Positions 23,031 to 35,898 of a stretch of DNA of 64,000 bases are shown one piece after another (position 1 is the first letter of the stretch; each line of letters starts with the position of its first letter). Position numbers and translations under genes: made by a program. Source of the DNA: Antilocapra americana (lineage: Eukaryota > Chordata > Mammalia > Artiodactyla > Antilocapridae); contig ML664152.1 in NCBI GenBank assembly GCA_007570785.1, positions 4,182,460-4,246,459 on the forward strand. The letters are read 5' to 3'. The notes below the pieces were generated by a model. The model searched no databases, had not been told where the DNA came from, and saw only the letters and a program-made list of their open reading frames with translations.

Positions 23031-25900
23031 CAAGCTGTATCTCCTGGGAGGAGCCAGGTGGGAGAACAGTCTTCCCCCAGCCCTGGAAACCCATCCTTCA
23101 GCCCCGGTCTGGCTCTGTGGGTCACTGTCTGTCCCACCCCAACTCCATGAGAATTAGGTGGCTCTGAGCAGAGTCACTCTCTGCCATCAGGGGAAGCTGG
23201 GTACCTTGAGGGGGCTGAGGGTCCCCATGAGGGGTGGTCACCAGCCCTCTGCACAGGTTTCCCAAGAGCTGCAGGGTGGGTCCCCTGGCCAGGCTCAGGG
23301 TGTCTGAGGAGCCTGGACTAGGCCAGGCTTCGAGTGAAGACAAGGCACGTGTCCAGTTTTGTGCAGAGAAAGCTCTGCAACCGGGTGATCAGAGGCCCGT
23401 CTGTGGTTTTCAGGTTTGCTTCATGTGATCTTTGCGGAAGCAGCTCCGCTGAGACCAGCAGGCTCATCAGCTGATGCAACATTTACACCCCGACCCTGGG
23501 CTCCCCAATGGCCCAGATCCCCTGGAGTGCTGCTCAACCTCCAGCCTGCAGGTGGCTCAAAGGTGCTGAGGGTTAAGGCCAGGGCAGGAGACAGGCCAGC
23601 CAGGGCAGAGGGCCACGAGGAGAGTGGAGGCCCCTCTGAGACTTGAGTTCAAATCACAGAGCTTCGGAGGTTATCTAGGGGAGGTAGTTCCCTGCTCACT
23701 CAGGCAGCACAGGGCTCAGGAGCAAGCCAGAGCAACTCTGGTCTTGTACCAAAGCCTGGGGCCATGCAGATCTTGGCTTTGGGCCTGTGAGCCGTGGGAG
23801 CTGCCGAGCAGCCTTCATGCCTCCCGGACCGCCAGACGAGGCCTGCGCTCTGCTCCTGCCAGCAGGAAGCTGGGACAAGGGTGTGGCCCCCTGTCGAGAG
23901 GAGGGGGCGGCCATGGGAGACTTGCAACTCCCCATACAAGTAACCCTCAGGAATGAGGCAGGGAGGCCCAAGGACAAGCCACCCCATCCCTGAAAAGGCA
24001 GGCTTCTCAGGAGGCTCCAAGCTGTCTTGGAGGCCCGGGTGGCCTCTGGGGGTGAAGCCTGCCTGGCCAGAGCCCTCAGCCCTTCCTGGGGACTGGCGTC
24101 AGTGTCTCACTCAAGGAGGCAGGTGGGCGCAGAAAACTGGGTTCTAATGGCAGCTGGTGCCAGAGACAGCGCCACCAAAGGTGGTGAAAGAGCCCCATCA
24201 GCAGGTCGGGGAGCAGTGACAGTCCCGGGGCCTGGCTCCCCTGCCCACGCCTTCTCCTTCTGCCCACAGAGGTGACAGGCAAGGCCCCCGTGTCTGTGAG
24301 GCTGTCAGGGGCCCGTGGCCCACGGGAAGTTTTGGGGAGTGTGGCTGGGCCTGTCCTGAGCTCACAGGAGGCGGTGTGGCTGCGCTGGTACTGCGGTGAC
24401 CCAGGGGACCCCTCACGCTGAACAGCGCCACCGTCAGGGCCTTATGGGGCCGAGGTCTGCACACAGCACGAGGCAGAAAGGGACCTTGTGGACATGTGGG
24501 GGCCTAGCGGGTCATCTGCGCTTGGGGCAGGTGAGCAGCACAGCCCTTTCTGAGCAGAGTTTTTGGAAGGGGTTGGGGGAGAAGGAGAACAAGGGGGAGG
24601 GGGATGGGGGAGAACCGGTGGGGGCTGTCCAGGCCCGAGAACTCTTCCCAAGTACAGAAGTAGGTCCTGGAGAAGTGTTACCCCGACGTGTTGGACGGTG
24701 CTGTCAGATGTGCACTGGGCACCTGTTAACTGCCTCCCATCCCCTTCAGCACCCCCTCGTCACCCACAAGGTGGGATGTGTCTCATCTTCCCATCTCCCA
24801 GACGAGTACACTAAGGCCCAGGAGGCCAAGTCCCCACGGCGAGCCAGCATCAGAGCTGGGAGTCCACCACATCCAGCCTCCCTCACTGGGTAGTGTGGAT
24901 AGGACCCAAAAACCAGGGCACTGCTCAACACTGGGCCTCCCCTCCCCCCACATGTACACCACCCCACCCCCCAGAGGAAGACCTGGGCACACTGCCACCC
25001 AGTGTCATAGGGGAACAGGCCTCAGGGAACACCTGAGGTCGTGACAACATGACAGCCACACTGCTGGGACCTGGTCATCTGCAAAAACCCTTCTTCCAAA
25101 CACAGTCACATCTGAAGCTCTGTGTTCTCTTATCTTGCAGGATCACCATTCAACACACAGCCTCACTTGACAAGGATATGGAGTAACCTAAGCCTTGATG
25201 CTGGGAGATGTGGCTGGGAGGCACCAAGAAGAGGGCTGGGTCTTCCAAAGATAGTTCAGATCTGCCTCAGGTGGGCCCTGGGGGATCTATCTACAGGCTA
25301 CCTGGCATCTGCCCAGCACTTGGCCCCTGAGCCCAGGCAGGCAGAGCCACCACCGTGTCCATTCCCGTGGGGGTGAGTGACAAAGAGATGGCAGGCTAAG
25401 CAGACAATGTACCCCACGTGTGACACTCCAGCAGCACTTTCCCGATCTTCTTGGGTTGGGGGAGGTTGAGACAGCAAGCCAGAAGGGACTGAGCTCACAG
25501 GAGCTACAGCACCCACTCAGGGTCCCGCTCCACTGGCGGGGTGGGGGGGTCACCCATGCCCAGACTGAGCCCCACACAGGCTCTTTGATATAGAAACTGT
25601 GGTGCCCTCACCACACAAGGGAACTGCATCCCCGGGTTGATGGCAAAAGCTTCCCGACGTGACAGCTCACTGTCTCTGTCTCTCCCCACCCAGCCCACTC
25701 TGGATCCCCAGTATCTCTCTCTGTGTCTCTCAGTGTCTCCACCTCTGTCTTATCCCTGACTCTGAGCCCCTGCTCCCCCATCTCTCACTGGCCCTGCCCC
25801 CACCCTCCCCCCACTCTCTCTTTCTCCACCTCCCCCTCTTCCCTGATCTGTGACTTCCTGCGTCACCAAGTCAAATGACAGGTGTTCGGGTTAATGACAT
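23031..25900. other. GC-rich intron, no exon identified
   Basis: The region carries many overlapping open frames on both strands, but none shows a domain or a splice-compatible exon. 24690-24870 (gatgtgcactgggcacc, ccagacgagtacactaaggc) resembles a MIR. 25660-25870 is a CT-rich tract. Confidence 0.45.
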
Positions 25901-26202
25901 AGACCCCCATGCTGGTGAGTCTCATAGTGTCCAGGCAGCACTGGACCCCCATGCAGACCCAGGAGGCTCCTGCCCCTGTGATTCCTCCAGCCTGGTTCTG
26001 CCCTGGGTTCCAGGCCCACTGCAGGTAAGAGGCTCCATCCAAGGGAGTAAGTGTCTCCAGGTCCCGCAGATCACTTCTGTCAGAAACAGGAGGTGTGGGA
26101 TGTGCATGGACTCTATGTCTTTGGGGGGCGGGCCCTAGACTCCAGTTCCCAAGGAGGAACACAGAATAAGGACTCACCTTTCATTTACTTTTATCTACCT
26201 TC

Positions 26203-27765
26203 TGGGCTTCCCAGGTGGCACTAGTGATTAAAAACCCACCTGCCAATGCAGGAGACACAAGAGACCCAGGTTCTACCTCCGGGTGGGGAAGATCCCCTGG
26301 AGAAGGGCTGCCGGGAGCCATCAGGATGCCCCTTCACTCGGATGACAAAGTCACGAGACTGAGAAGGAAACTGCAAAGTGGATTTACCTTCGGGACATCC
26401 CAAGGCAAGGCCCCTCCTGGTATTTTTCTTGGGAAGTTCTGTTTATGCTCATCTGTTTATGTTTTAGCTCATCTCAGATCAGTCCCAGTTAGAAAAAATT
26501 CATCCTGAGATAATTCCCTCAGACCTTATTTCCCTCGGAGGATCCGGGAAGGCAGATTCCCTTTCCCGGGGACAAAGGAGGAATAAGGGACATTTAAATA
26601 GATTACTATACCTCCTACTAGTTACTGGGGAGTTTACTAAGAGTTCTCTGAGGGTCATGGCAAAGCCACCACCAGAAGGGCTCGTACTTGGGTCACCTTT
26701 CCACATCCCACTCCCCCAACCACTCCACGGAAGAGGTTCCCTTCCTTGAAAATACCAGACTGGAATGGGACTTAGGAATGCTCATAACTGTGGCCAGCAT
26801 AGTTGGAGACACTGATTGCTTTAGGATAGTGTAGACATAGGGATTCCTTTTAGTAGTTGTAAGGTTAATAGGGTTTCATTGTTAAAGCAGTGCTGCTAAC
26901 CTGTCTCTTTGTCTTCTTTTCTCTTTCCTTGTAAGAACCAAAATAGGTTAATAGAATAAAACAGTTTCAAGCTTAAGCCCCTCTTTCTAGCTTCTACATA
27001 GTTGCACCTTGTCAGGGAACATTTGGCAGGAGGCTTCCTGTGTCAAGCCCTGAATATTCAGAGATGAGTGGAGAGGCACACCTTTTCCGGGGACAAAAGA
27101 AATGCATACATTCTTAAAGTAAAGTAACCATTTACAGCCTTCTTCCCTCTCGGATAGGGAAAGTGAGTTTTTCACAACCCCCTCTTTTTGAGATAGATTT
27201 TAGCTCTATGTTTCCTGGATAAGTTGCAAGATTTTTATCTTTGCTGAAAAGGCTATCTTGTAAGACAGTGAATATTTGCCCACATTATGCTAAATAAAGG
27301 TATGCTAGAGACATTCAAATGGTAAACATACTATTGTTAAGTCTGATTATGCAGAAATCTGACTTTTTGTAAGGAAAATGAGCTTAATGTAAAAGTTGTT
27401 GATGGTAGGCAGAAAACAAAAGTTTGCATAAAATAGTTGTGATGTAATGGGGATGTTCTTTGGCTATAAAACTGTAAGCTAACAGAAATAAAGTGAGAGA
27501 CTTCTCCACCTTTTGGAGAGACTTCTCCATCACCCCACAAAACTAACAGCAATAAAGAGAGACTGCTTCATCACCACACACCGACTTAGCTCAGTTCTTC
27601 CGACGATGCCACTCATCCCTCAAGACCCCCGGACCCTGCCGGGGCTGGACCCCGGCAAAGGGCATGGCAACACACTCCGATATTCTCGCCTGGAGAATCC
27701 CACGGTCAGAAGAGCCTGGTGAGCTATTGCCCATAGGGTCCCAAAGAGTTGGACACGAATGAAGC
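26203..27765 (+). mobile_element. Bov-tA SINE split by an LTR insertion
   Basis: The 5' part at about 26203-26308 (ggcttcccaggtggcactag to ctggagaagggc) continues at 27658-27765 (aagggcatggcaacacactc to gttggacacgaatgaag). The LTR landed between the two halves. Confidence 0.93.
26309..27657 (+). mobile_element. Solo class II (ERVK-like) LTR, 1349 bases
   Basis: A complete LTR with TG...CA termini (tgccgggagcc to ggaccccggca) flanked by a perfect 6-base duplication, aagggc, at 26303-26308 and 27658-27663. Six-base duplications are usual for class II retroviruses. Promoter and processing signals are visible in plus orientation: ctataaaa near 27464 and aataaa at 27487 and 27551. No retroviral gene accompanies it, so it is a solo LTR. 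Two relatives lie at 58263-59594 and 63475-64000. Confidence 0.93.
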
Positions 27766-27767
27766 AA

Positions 27768-27789
27768 TTTACCACCACCACCACCACCT
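27768..27789 (+). repeat. (ACC)n microsatellite
   Basis: About six units following the Bov-tA tail, close to the SEA2 exon donor. Confidence 0.9.
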
Positions 27790-27881
27790 TTTGGAATAAA
27801 GTGATTGTTGGCCAGAACTGATGCAGCCTCGACTCAAGGGCATCAGAGTGGCATGCCCAGGGTGCTGGGAGGGGGACCCAC

Positions 27882-28101
27882 CTTGCACACGTGTCCCCTG
27901 CTGGTCAACCTGGAACACGGTGCTTGCCCACAGAGCCGGGAGCAGGGGGTACAGTGTGGACACACCCACTGGGAACTCAGGGTCCCACACGGTCAGCCTG
28001 AGCCTCACCACCCCGCTTCCGGTCCAGAGAGACACGACCTGCAGCTTCAGCTTCCCTCTTCGGTACAAGTCGGAAATGGCTGGCGGCAAGGAGACGACAA
28101 C
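27882..28101 (-). CDS. UMODL1: UMODL1 exon: SEA domain 2, second half
   Basis: A 220-base exon, phase 0 to phase 1 (acceptor cttcccggccag, donor CAAG|gtgggt). It encodes VVVSLPPAISDLYRRGKLKL, then SLWTGSGVVRLRLTVWDPEF and a closing helix ending FQVDQQGTRVQ. The position of the SEA autoproteolysis loop reads G-S-G-V-V, one residue away from the canonical G-S-V-V-V present in SEA3. Cleavage here is therefore uncertain. A solo LTR inside a Bov-tA element ends about 220 bases from the donor, so young insertions come very close to this exon without disturbing it. Confidence 0.95.
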
Positions 28102-28888
28102 CTGGCCGGGAAGGGGCAACAGATGCTCAGATGGAGTGGACTTTTCCATGAAGGTCTTCACCGCTCACTGAGGCCCCCGGGGTGGCACGTGGATGGTGCA
28201 CAGAATCCATGGGTCCCCTTCATGACCGAGAGGAGGTGCCCACTCACCCACCTCTTGGGGCAACAGTGTCGCCCCCCAGATCACTGGAGCCCTGGGAGAG
28301 TGGGCCAGGCCTCATCAGTCTTTCTGAGGATGCCAAGACCGTGACAGTCACCTCCCCATCCTGCAGCCCTAGATACATGGCCCACTCCCTGTGCCCTGGA
28401 AACCGGTGTGAAGGTGAACGTGTGTGAGAGACAGATAGCTGGATTGACTGGTGGACTGGTGGAGTGATCACGAGGGGCAGTCTCACGGCTCTTTGGCGCT
28501 GCCCCAACCCCCACTCCCTGGGCTGTATCCCCAGGAACCACAGGCACAGCCAAGTGCTCAGGGCAGCCTGTGCGGAGCAAGGAGACTCCAGCCCTACCCC
28601 ACCACTCCTGCACCCACAGGCCAATCACAGCTAAGAAGTAGGAAGAATTCTCCAAGAAAGGTCAAAACCTGACCCCCGCCCCCGCAGGTGAGCATAGAGA
28701 GGCACCCCTCCTTCAGTCTGTCCCATTTCCACACATCCTGCAAGTAGAACTCGCAGAACTTCTTTCTTGCTCCAGAATATCTTTCCAAGACACGTGTGCA
28801 ATGAACGCCTTGAGAGAAAGAGAGGATGGCCCGATCCACAGCAAAGGCAGATCTATTCACTATCTGATGTCGTAAAGATAACGTCTCT
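28102..28888. other. Intron between SEA2 exons, nothing found
   Basis: Unique-looking sequence. Open frames have no domain. Confidence 0.5.
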
Positions 28889-29020
28889 TAGGACCTCCCT
28901 GGTGGTCCAGTGGCTAAGACTCCAAGCTCCCAGTGTAGGGGGCCTGTGTGCGATCCCTAATCAGGGAACTACAAGCCACATGTCACAGCAAAGCAGATAA
29001 AAAAAGAAAAAATAAAAGCA
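28889..29020 (+). mobile_element. CHR-type tRNA SINE
   Basis: ggacctccctggtggtccag, cgatccctaatcagggaac and an A-rich tail, immediately followed by a BovB tail. Confidence 0.82.
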
Positions 29021-29285
29021 AATATATTCATTGGAAAGACTGATTCTGAAGCTGAAGCTCCAGTACTTGGGCCACCTGATGCAACAAGCCTATTCATTGG
29101 AAAAGACCTTGATGCAGGAGGAGAAGGGAGTGACAGAGGATGAGATGGTTGGATGGTATCATTGACTCAATAGATATGAGTCTGAGCAAACTGTGGGGGA
29201 TGGTGAAAGACTGGAAAGCCTGGCATGCTGCAGTTTATGGGGTCACAAAGAGTTGGACACAACTCAGCAACTGAGCAATAGCAAC
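29021..29285 (+). mobile_element. BovB 3' fragment
   Basis: Begins attcattggaaagactgatt, contains gatgagatggttggatgg and ends gcaactgagcaatagcaac. Confidence 0.88.
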
Positions 29286-30036
29286 AAATATTTTTAAAAA
29301 AGATAAGGTCTTTTTCTGGAGCAAAGTTTAGGCAGGTTTGCATGGGGATCATCAGCAGTGATGCAGAGGTCTTGCATGTGCATCAGCCACATACAGAGGG
29401 AACCAAGTTCCCTCTGTGTCACCCATTCGGGACTTGGGGGCCAGTAGAAGACCTGGCACCCATCTGATGCTCATGCTGCCTGCCCTGCTGTGAGCAATGA
29501 AGTCCTTATCTCTGAGCCAGGCATCTCTGCCAACGTCCATCCAATAGTCTAACTTACTAGCTTGCAGGCAGGGCCAAATCCTAGACCTTTCATAGTTTCT
29601 GATAGTTCAGCATTTTGTTCTTTTCTCCTATGCAGCTTATGAGGATAGATGGTAGTTGCTACTGGCCCTGTTCTCCCAAGCCTTGTGCTGATGACTACCC
29701 TCAACCCCAGGGAAGGACGGATGCTGTGATCACTGGTAAATACTTCTTCAGTGAAGCTGCCCCAAAGCAGGAAGGCAGTGGCCCCAGACCCCCCAGATGG
29801 AAGATTCAACAGAAAATCCAGCTAAGCCATCAAGTGGTCCAGCCTATTTGAATCCAAGATGCTCTGGTCCCAAATCTAGGTAAGTTATCCATAAAAAGGG
29901 GCATTTTGAGTAATTACCATGAGATTTGAGACAGCCCCCTCCCCAGCGCTTGTGACAGGCACTTGTCCCACACTCGCACTGGCCTCCCGTCAGGTTTCTG
30001 ACTCGGACCCTCAGTAGCCCCTCTCCCAGGCTTTAC

Positions 30037-30149
30037 CTCCTGCATCAGTTGCTGGGAGAAGTCCTGGAACGCGGGGCTCCTGCGGTCCAGCAGCCCCTCC
30101 GTCATGCTGCGGTTTAGGATCCTGACCATGACTTCAAATACTCGGGCAT
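30037..30149 (-). CDS. UMODL1: UMODL1 exon: SEA domain 2, first half
   Basis: A 113-base exon, phase 1 to phase 0 (acceptor catctgtctcag, donor GGAG|gtaaag). It reads ARVFEVMVRILNRSMTEGLL then RSPAFQDFSQQLMQE, the strand-helix start typical of SEA domains, with a sequon at NRSM. Its length is identical to the matching exon of SEA3 (113). It follows FN3a and joins at phase 0 to the exon at 28101. Confidence 0.95.
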
Positions 30150-31806
30150 CTGAGACAGATGATAATGTGAGTTAGCTGAAATTCGTGAGCTTTTCTGTTA
30201 ACATTTTCCAATTTCCCTTACTCTTTGGAAGGGGAGGCTTTAGAAAACAGATTGAGGCGTGAGTCTCGGATTGGAGGCCAAATGAGGAGAAACCAACATA
30301 AGGAATATGATATGTCTACACTGGCATGATGGAAACACAGACTCAAACATACACCTTTAGAGCCAGAGCAGGGGAAGGAGGTATAAATATCACATGGCTC
30401 ACAGCAGCGGGAACTGGTCAACCAGCCACGTAGGTTATGAAGACCCCACCCTCCAGCAATTCCTCACAAGGTATGGCCACTGCTTTCTTTGGCTTGGATC
30501 ACAAGCACATGTCCCACCCTCTCAGGAGACCGATTCATCCTGATTTGCCCAGGAGTTTCTAGTTTTCCCAAAAAAAAGGTCCCACCTCTCCAGGGCCCAC
30601 TCCAGGGCAAAATGGTAGGGTTTGTCACCCTACAAGGAAAGTGTCCTTTCCTGTAGACATAAGCGAAGCTGGAAGACTTAAGGTGGGATGCGGGGGCTTA
30701 CATGCGTCTCTTTCGTTATCAGGAATGAAGCCCGCACCCACAGCAGGCGCTGCAGCGGCTCTGATGACCTCTGGGCCATGAATACGTCTTTCCCACCCCG
30801 GTTCTCCACTAGCCAGCAAGGGCAGAATTCATCACCGCTGCACACGTACAGCCCCAGAAATGTCCCCAAGGCTGAATAATGCCCATTTCTAGACCAGGGC
30901 TCCTCTGAACCTTCTCCCACCTCAGCAAGAGAAACGGGTGGACCTCGAGGCCCAGAATGTCCAAGCCCCAGCCCTGCCTACATCACAGAGCCTCCCAAGT
31001 GGTCAGTATCCAACAGTGCTTGGAGAACCCAGATTCACTGTGAGGCCCTGGTCTCCACTGCTACAATAATCTCCACTGCCTCCAATGTTGCAGGCTTGTA
31101 CCAGTGTCAAATTAATTAGCTAAGACCTCTAAGGCCAATCAAACTTCTTTTTTTTAAAAAAAAATAAAGCTCTGTAAATAGAATGCATTTTTACAATATA
31201 GAGAAGGAAAGAGAATCAGCTAGGGAATGAATAAGCTGGTATTCAGGAGTCTTCTGGAATCTTCCAAATTATCTATCCTGCATCGGAAGGGAGGGTAGCG
31301 GGCACAGAGTCAGTGGGAGTTGGGAGAGCTACATGTTCCTACTACAGGTCCTAGCAGAGATGAGTTTGCGCTGGGATGTTGGCTCCATAAATAGTCATGT
31401 CTGAGGCAAGCTGGGAAGAGGTAGAGGGCAGAGGGTGGAAGACAGAAGCCAGTAGGGACTCAGAAGGGCTGGGCCACCCCCAGGATGACCCACAGGGATG
31501 AGCCCCTCTGCATCCCAGTCTCCTCAAAGGGAAGCGAGTGTTCCGCCATTTTCTCCATGGAACAATTTGAAAATAAAACAAGAAGAGGAGACAGCACCAG
31601 TTTGGAAATTGGAGGCTTGTGCAGAGTCAAAGGCTTACATTTTTTGGATGGCTAGAGCTCTGGGGGCCCTCTGGGTAGGGACCTGTGCTGTGGGCTTTGA
31701 TGATTTCTCATGGGGCAGCCCTGAATCAGATCATAAAGGATGCAGGACTGCTCTTCCCATACCTCACTCATTCAGTCATGAACATTATCACTGTGCATGA
31801 AACTGA
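30150..31806. other. Intron between FN3a and SEA2, nothing found
   Basis: No exon or young element recognised. Confidence 0.45.
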
Positions 31807-31821
31807 CCCCCATAGGGTCTT

Positions 31822-32098
31822 TTTCTTTTTTCCTTTTTTAAAAAAAAATTTTATTTTATGTTGTAGTAAAGTTGATTAACAATGTTAATGTTAGTTTCAG
31901 GTATAGATCAAAGTGGCTCAGTTATGCATATAGATGTATCTATTCTTTTTCAAATTCTTGTCCCATTTAGATTGTTACGTAATATTGAGCAGCATTCCCT
32001 ATGCTATACAGGAGGTCCCTAATGGTCATCCATTTTAAATATAGTAGTGTGTACATGGCCATCCCAAACTCCCAGTCTATCCCCCCTCCCCACCCTTT
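31822..32098 (-). mobile_element. L1 3' end with 15-base target duplication
   Basis: A short 5'-truncated ruminant L1 tail in minus orientation (T-rich start, then ttgtagtaaagttgattaac). Direct repeats ccccatagggtcttt at 31807-31821 and 32099-32113 are identical. Confidence 0.92.
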
Positions 32099-32735
32099 CC
32101 CCATAGGGTCTTTCATGCAGGGATTTCGGCCCTTTGCCTGCTCAGAAGCCCTAGGCTGGGGCTCCCCCTTCTCTGGTCCCCAGAATGTGTCCTTATGCAC
32201 ACTTCCTTGTCCTGTAGCCAGGGGCCAGCCTAGGAGGGGACTCCCTGACCCTGGGGGCCAAACCCGACAGAGGTCTCTAGAACCCAGCACCACTGAGGCC
32301 AGGCAGACAGGAGGTAGGCAGTACCAGCCACCAATCAGAGTCACATGGACACTGGAATCCTCAATTCATGATTATGATGTGTTTATTTGGGGGGAAAAGT
32401 CTCTTCAGCTCTAGTTCACTTGAGGCCTCACTCTATCTGACCACTTCATGCATCCCTCAAACCCCAGAAAGATGAGGTCTCCATAGAGCCCTCATCGCTC
32501 CCAGTGTCAGGAGAGCCCTCAGTGAGGATGAGGTGCTGGGGAGCAAGGGAGCCTGTGCAGACACGAAGTGCCGTGGCAGAGCGCGCCCACTGTCCCCCTC
32601 CCTGGAGGGGTGGGGTCAGGCCAGTGACCACCCTGCTCTGCTCGCAGGAAGCACAGTGACTTGAATCACTAGGGCCAACAGGACCGGACCAGACTGAGAA
32701 ACTCACAGGTGGCACGGATCTGGATGTGGCCTTAC

Positions 32736-32990
32736 CGGTCCTGACAGTGACCGCGGCAGTGACGCTGGCCCTGCATGCCTGGTAGCTGGTCTTCACCCCA
32801 TACCTCACTCCAGCCTCCAGCCCGGACACCTCCAGACTCATCCCGTGGGTGCTGGCACTCCTGAACAACTCTTCACCCTGGTAAACCTGCACCCAGAAGG
32901 TATGGTTCTGGGTGGAGTTTAAGCTCCAGGACACTTGAAAGCTGCTGCTGGTGACATTGAGGATCACGAGGTCTCTGATGGGAGGGTAAT
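32736..32990 (-). CDS. UMODL1: UMODL1 exon: fibronectin type III domain a
   Basis: A 255-base exon, phase 1 to phase 1, with acceptor cccttttgtag and donor GACCG|gtaagg. It encodes a complete FN3 domain: an opening strand DLVILNVTSSSFQVSW with the conserved tryptophan, a middle strand HTFWVQVYQGEELF, the SGLEAGVRYGVKTSYQAC turn carrying the FN3 tyrosine, and a final VTVRTG strand. Sequons occur at NVTS, NSTQ and NHTF. Length and phase nearly equal FN3b (258 bases, 1-1), supporting cassette duplication. The exon sits 13 kb downstream of EGF1, across the largest intron in the window. Confidence 0.96.
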
Positions 32991-33119
32991 CTACAAAAGG
33001 GTAGAACGAGAAAGATGCAGAAAACATCAGAAAGAAGCAAAAGAAGCAAAAGTCAACAAGTGAACCAGCATCAAACTGAGAAGCTACTGCCCAGCAAAGG
33101 AAACCAGCCACAAAATGAA

Positions 33120-33805
33120 AAGGTAACCTACAGGCTGGGAGAAAATACCTGTAAATTGTTTATCTGATCAGGTTCTAATATCCAAAATATATATGAAATC
33201 ATACAACTCAATAGCAAAAAAAAAATAATACTCCAATTTATAAATGGACAGAAGATCTAAATAGCCATTTTTCCAAAGAAGACACACAGATGGTCAACAG
33301 GTCCAAGAAAAGATGCTCAGTGTCACTAATCATCAGGAAATGGAAATGAAAACCACCCTGAGGTAGCAATTCACAAGTGTTAGAATGGCTATCATTGAAA
33401 GGATAAGAGATAATAAATAATGGCGAAGATATAGAAAAATGGGAAACCTCTGATGGTTTCAAGAGTGTATACTTTTCTTCAAACTCATCAAGTCATGTGC
33501 ATTAAATACATACAACTTTTTATGTGCCAATCACTCCTCAATAAAGTGATTTAAAATGTGAAAAAAAAAAAGAAAAATGAGATCCCCCATGCATTGCCAG
33601 TAGGAATGTAAATTGGTACAGCCACCATGAGAAACAGCATGGAGTATCCTCAAGAAAGGAAAAATAGGACTACCATATGATCCGGTAATTCCATTCCTGG
33701 ATATTGATCTAAAGGAAACAAAATCACCAGCTCAAAGAGACACCAGCACACCCATGCTCATTGCATCATTTTGTACAATAACCAAGCCATGGAAATAAAC
33801 AAGTT
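33120..33805 (+). mobile_element. Old L1 fragment
   Basis: ORF2 C-terminal blocks such as atagccatttttccaaagaa and ccatatgatccggtaattcc. An A-rich tailed segment at about 33455-33575 is inserted within it. Confidence 0.7.
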
Positions 33806-33837
33806 GTTTTGTAGTTGCGGTCAGAGCACTTTATGGT

Positions 33838-34436
33838 GTGTGATGGACAGAACTGTGTTCCCCTAAAATTCATGTGTTGGGGTCCTAACTCCCAGTGCCT
33901 CCAAATGTGGCTGTATTTGAAGGCAGAGTCTTTAAGAAGTTATTAAGTGAGGTCATTAGGCTAGATCCTAACCCAGTGTGCCTCGTGTCCTTATAGGAAG
34001 AGGGAGTTAGGACACACACATGCAGAGATGGCCCTGTGAGGACACAGGAAGAAGACAGCTATCTGTGTGCCAAGAGGCCTCAGAAGGCTCCGGCCTGCCC
34101 ACACCTTGATCTTGGACTCACAGCCTCCAGACAGAGAAAGTAAACGTCTGCTGTTCATCGTGGCTGTTTAGTCATTCAGTCGTGTCTGACTCTGTGAGCC
34201 CATGGGTTGTAACCATGGCATCTCTGTCCATGGGGCTCTCCAGACAAGTATACTGGAGTGGGTTGCCATGCCCTCCTCCAGGAGATCTTCCCAACACAGA
34301 GATTGAACCCAAGGCTCCTGCGTCTCCTGCACCGGCAGGCGGGTTCTTGATCACTGAGCCACCAGAAAAGCCTGCCTGCTGTCTGAGCTCGGGTCCGTGA
34401 TGTGTGTCACGGCAGCCCGCGCAGATTAACACGCGG
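33838..34436 (+). mobile_element. MLT1-type LTR split by Bov-tA
   Basis: ggacagaactgtgttcccc, attaagtgaggtcattagg, gtgtccttataggaag and ccttgatcttggactcacag are MLT1 landmarks. The 3' end (ggcagcccgcgcagattaac) follows a Bov-tA at 34150-34372. Confidence 0.8.
34150..34372 (-). mobile_element. Bov-tA SINE
   Basis: Minus copy from gtggctgtttagtcattcag to gagccaccagaaaagcc. Confidence 0.9.
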
Positions 34437-35898
34437 TGCAAGCTTTCCGGGCTGCACTCATCCCGACACAAAACCAAAGGCCCACTCTTCTGATTCACAA
34501 ACACTTCATCACTTGCCTGTGCACCTCTGCTTGGCTAATTCATCACCAGAACAATGGCCTGCTAGGGAAGCAAGACCAGACAGAGTCAGGCTGAGGTGCT
34601 CTGCGTTTTCACATTGAGATTCATGTTTTAAAGAGCAGCACTTGAACAGAACAGCCAAAATATATTTTAATGCTCACATGGAATTAAATCCCTTTTGTGG
34701 GAGAAAAATTCTGGCTTTAGAGCAAGCAACTGGGCAACATGAATTATACAAAAAGTAGGGTGGCCGAAATTCTAGGCACCATCACTTTTACAGCAGAATT
34801 TGAATTAAATAAGAAACAAGCAAACAGGCGATTTTTTTAAATCTTTTGTAAAACCGTACTAGAGAATAAAGAATTAAAATATGCATTGTTTCCAAAACCC
34901 TTCTTATAAGGATTCTTAGGATATAGGTTTTCAAATATGAAAAAATGTCTTTTCAGACAAAAATGTATGCTTCCTTTTAGTAAAAATTGTCACTGGTACA
35001 AGTCAACCATCTCCCTTTTCACCTTGGCTGCCAAGAGGCTCAGGATCAGATCAGTGTCCCGCCCGTGTCCTGCCACCCGGCCCTGCGTGTCCTCCCTGAG
35101 CTGCCCTTTAGAAATGGCAGTGCCCAGGGACTGTGCTTCCCCACCACAAGCCCTGCAAGTCTCCTCATAGCAGAGGGTATAAACCAGTGGATGCTGGAGG
35201 AACAGGTGAGCCCAGCTTCCTTCATTCCCGCAGCTTCCTGAGACCTCTCCACTTAGGAGGAAGGAGCGTGTAGAGTCCTTTTCACTGAATCATCCAGTGT
35301 TTTTCTGTGCCTTTGTCATACAAACGGCTTTCGTTCTTTACAACACCATCTTTTGTTTCAGCTGAAGATTGGCCAACAGCTCAGACCCTGAGACCACAAG
35401 TCTCCTGCCCACGTCCCCAACCCACTGGGACCCTGAATCGAGGAGCTCACATGCTGTGGGTCTAACACCCACAGAGCTGTTAGGTCTGTCTCACTGAAAA
35501 AGTAAGGAAAAGCTACAACTTTCCTAAAACTCTGCTAAAGGCATTGCATGATCTGATTCATGCAGTCAAGCCACATAACACCAAATGTGTTTTCAGTCCC
35601 ACAGGTGGCAACACAACACCCACCAGACAGGACAGTGGGGCTGAGAAGGAGGCTCGAGCCCCGAGCCTCTCCTCAGGGCTGCAACCCCACTTCCTGGCTG
35701 TCATTCCGGCATCACTGGATACAGACCGGCAAACAAATCCATGTTAAGGGCTTGTGTGTGGCCCTTTACTAGCACATGCCACAGAGAATGCCTCCAGACT
35801 GAGGGAAATTAAACTAGAAAGTGTCCTCTAGTTCTTGGAGAGAACGCCCAGCGGCTGCCCATATCAGGCTAGCTGGAGACACATTCACTGGTGCTGTT
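34437..35898. other. Intron, nothing identified
   Basis: AT-rich to about 35000, then mixed. No exon or clear repeat. Confidence 0.45.

Noticed and set aside
25863..26177. 104-codon minus-strand open frame in the SEA2-EGF2 intron
   Set aside because: No domain, no splice sites of matching phase, and the flanking exons already join in frame (phase 1 to 1).
27501..27560. Direct repeats of ctccatcacc and aataaagagagactgctt type, considered as a CRISPR-like or regulatory array
   Set aside because: They are internal features of the LTR near its polyadenylation signals and recur identically in the related LTRs.
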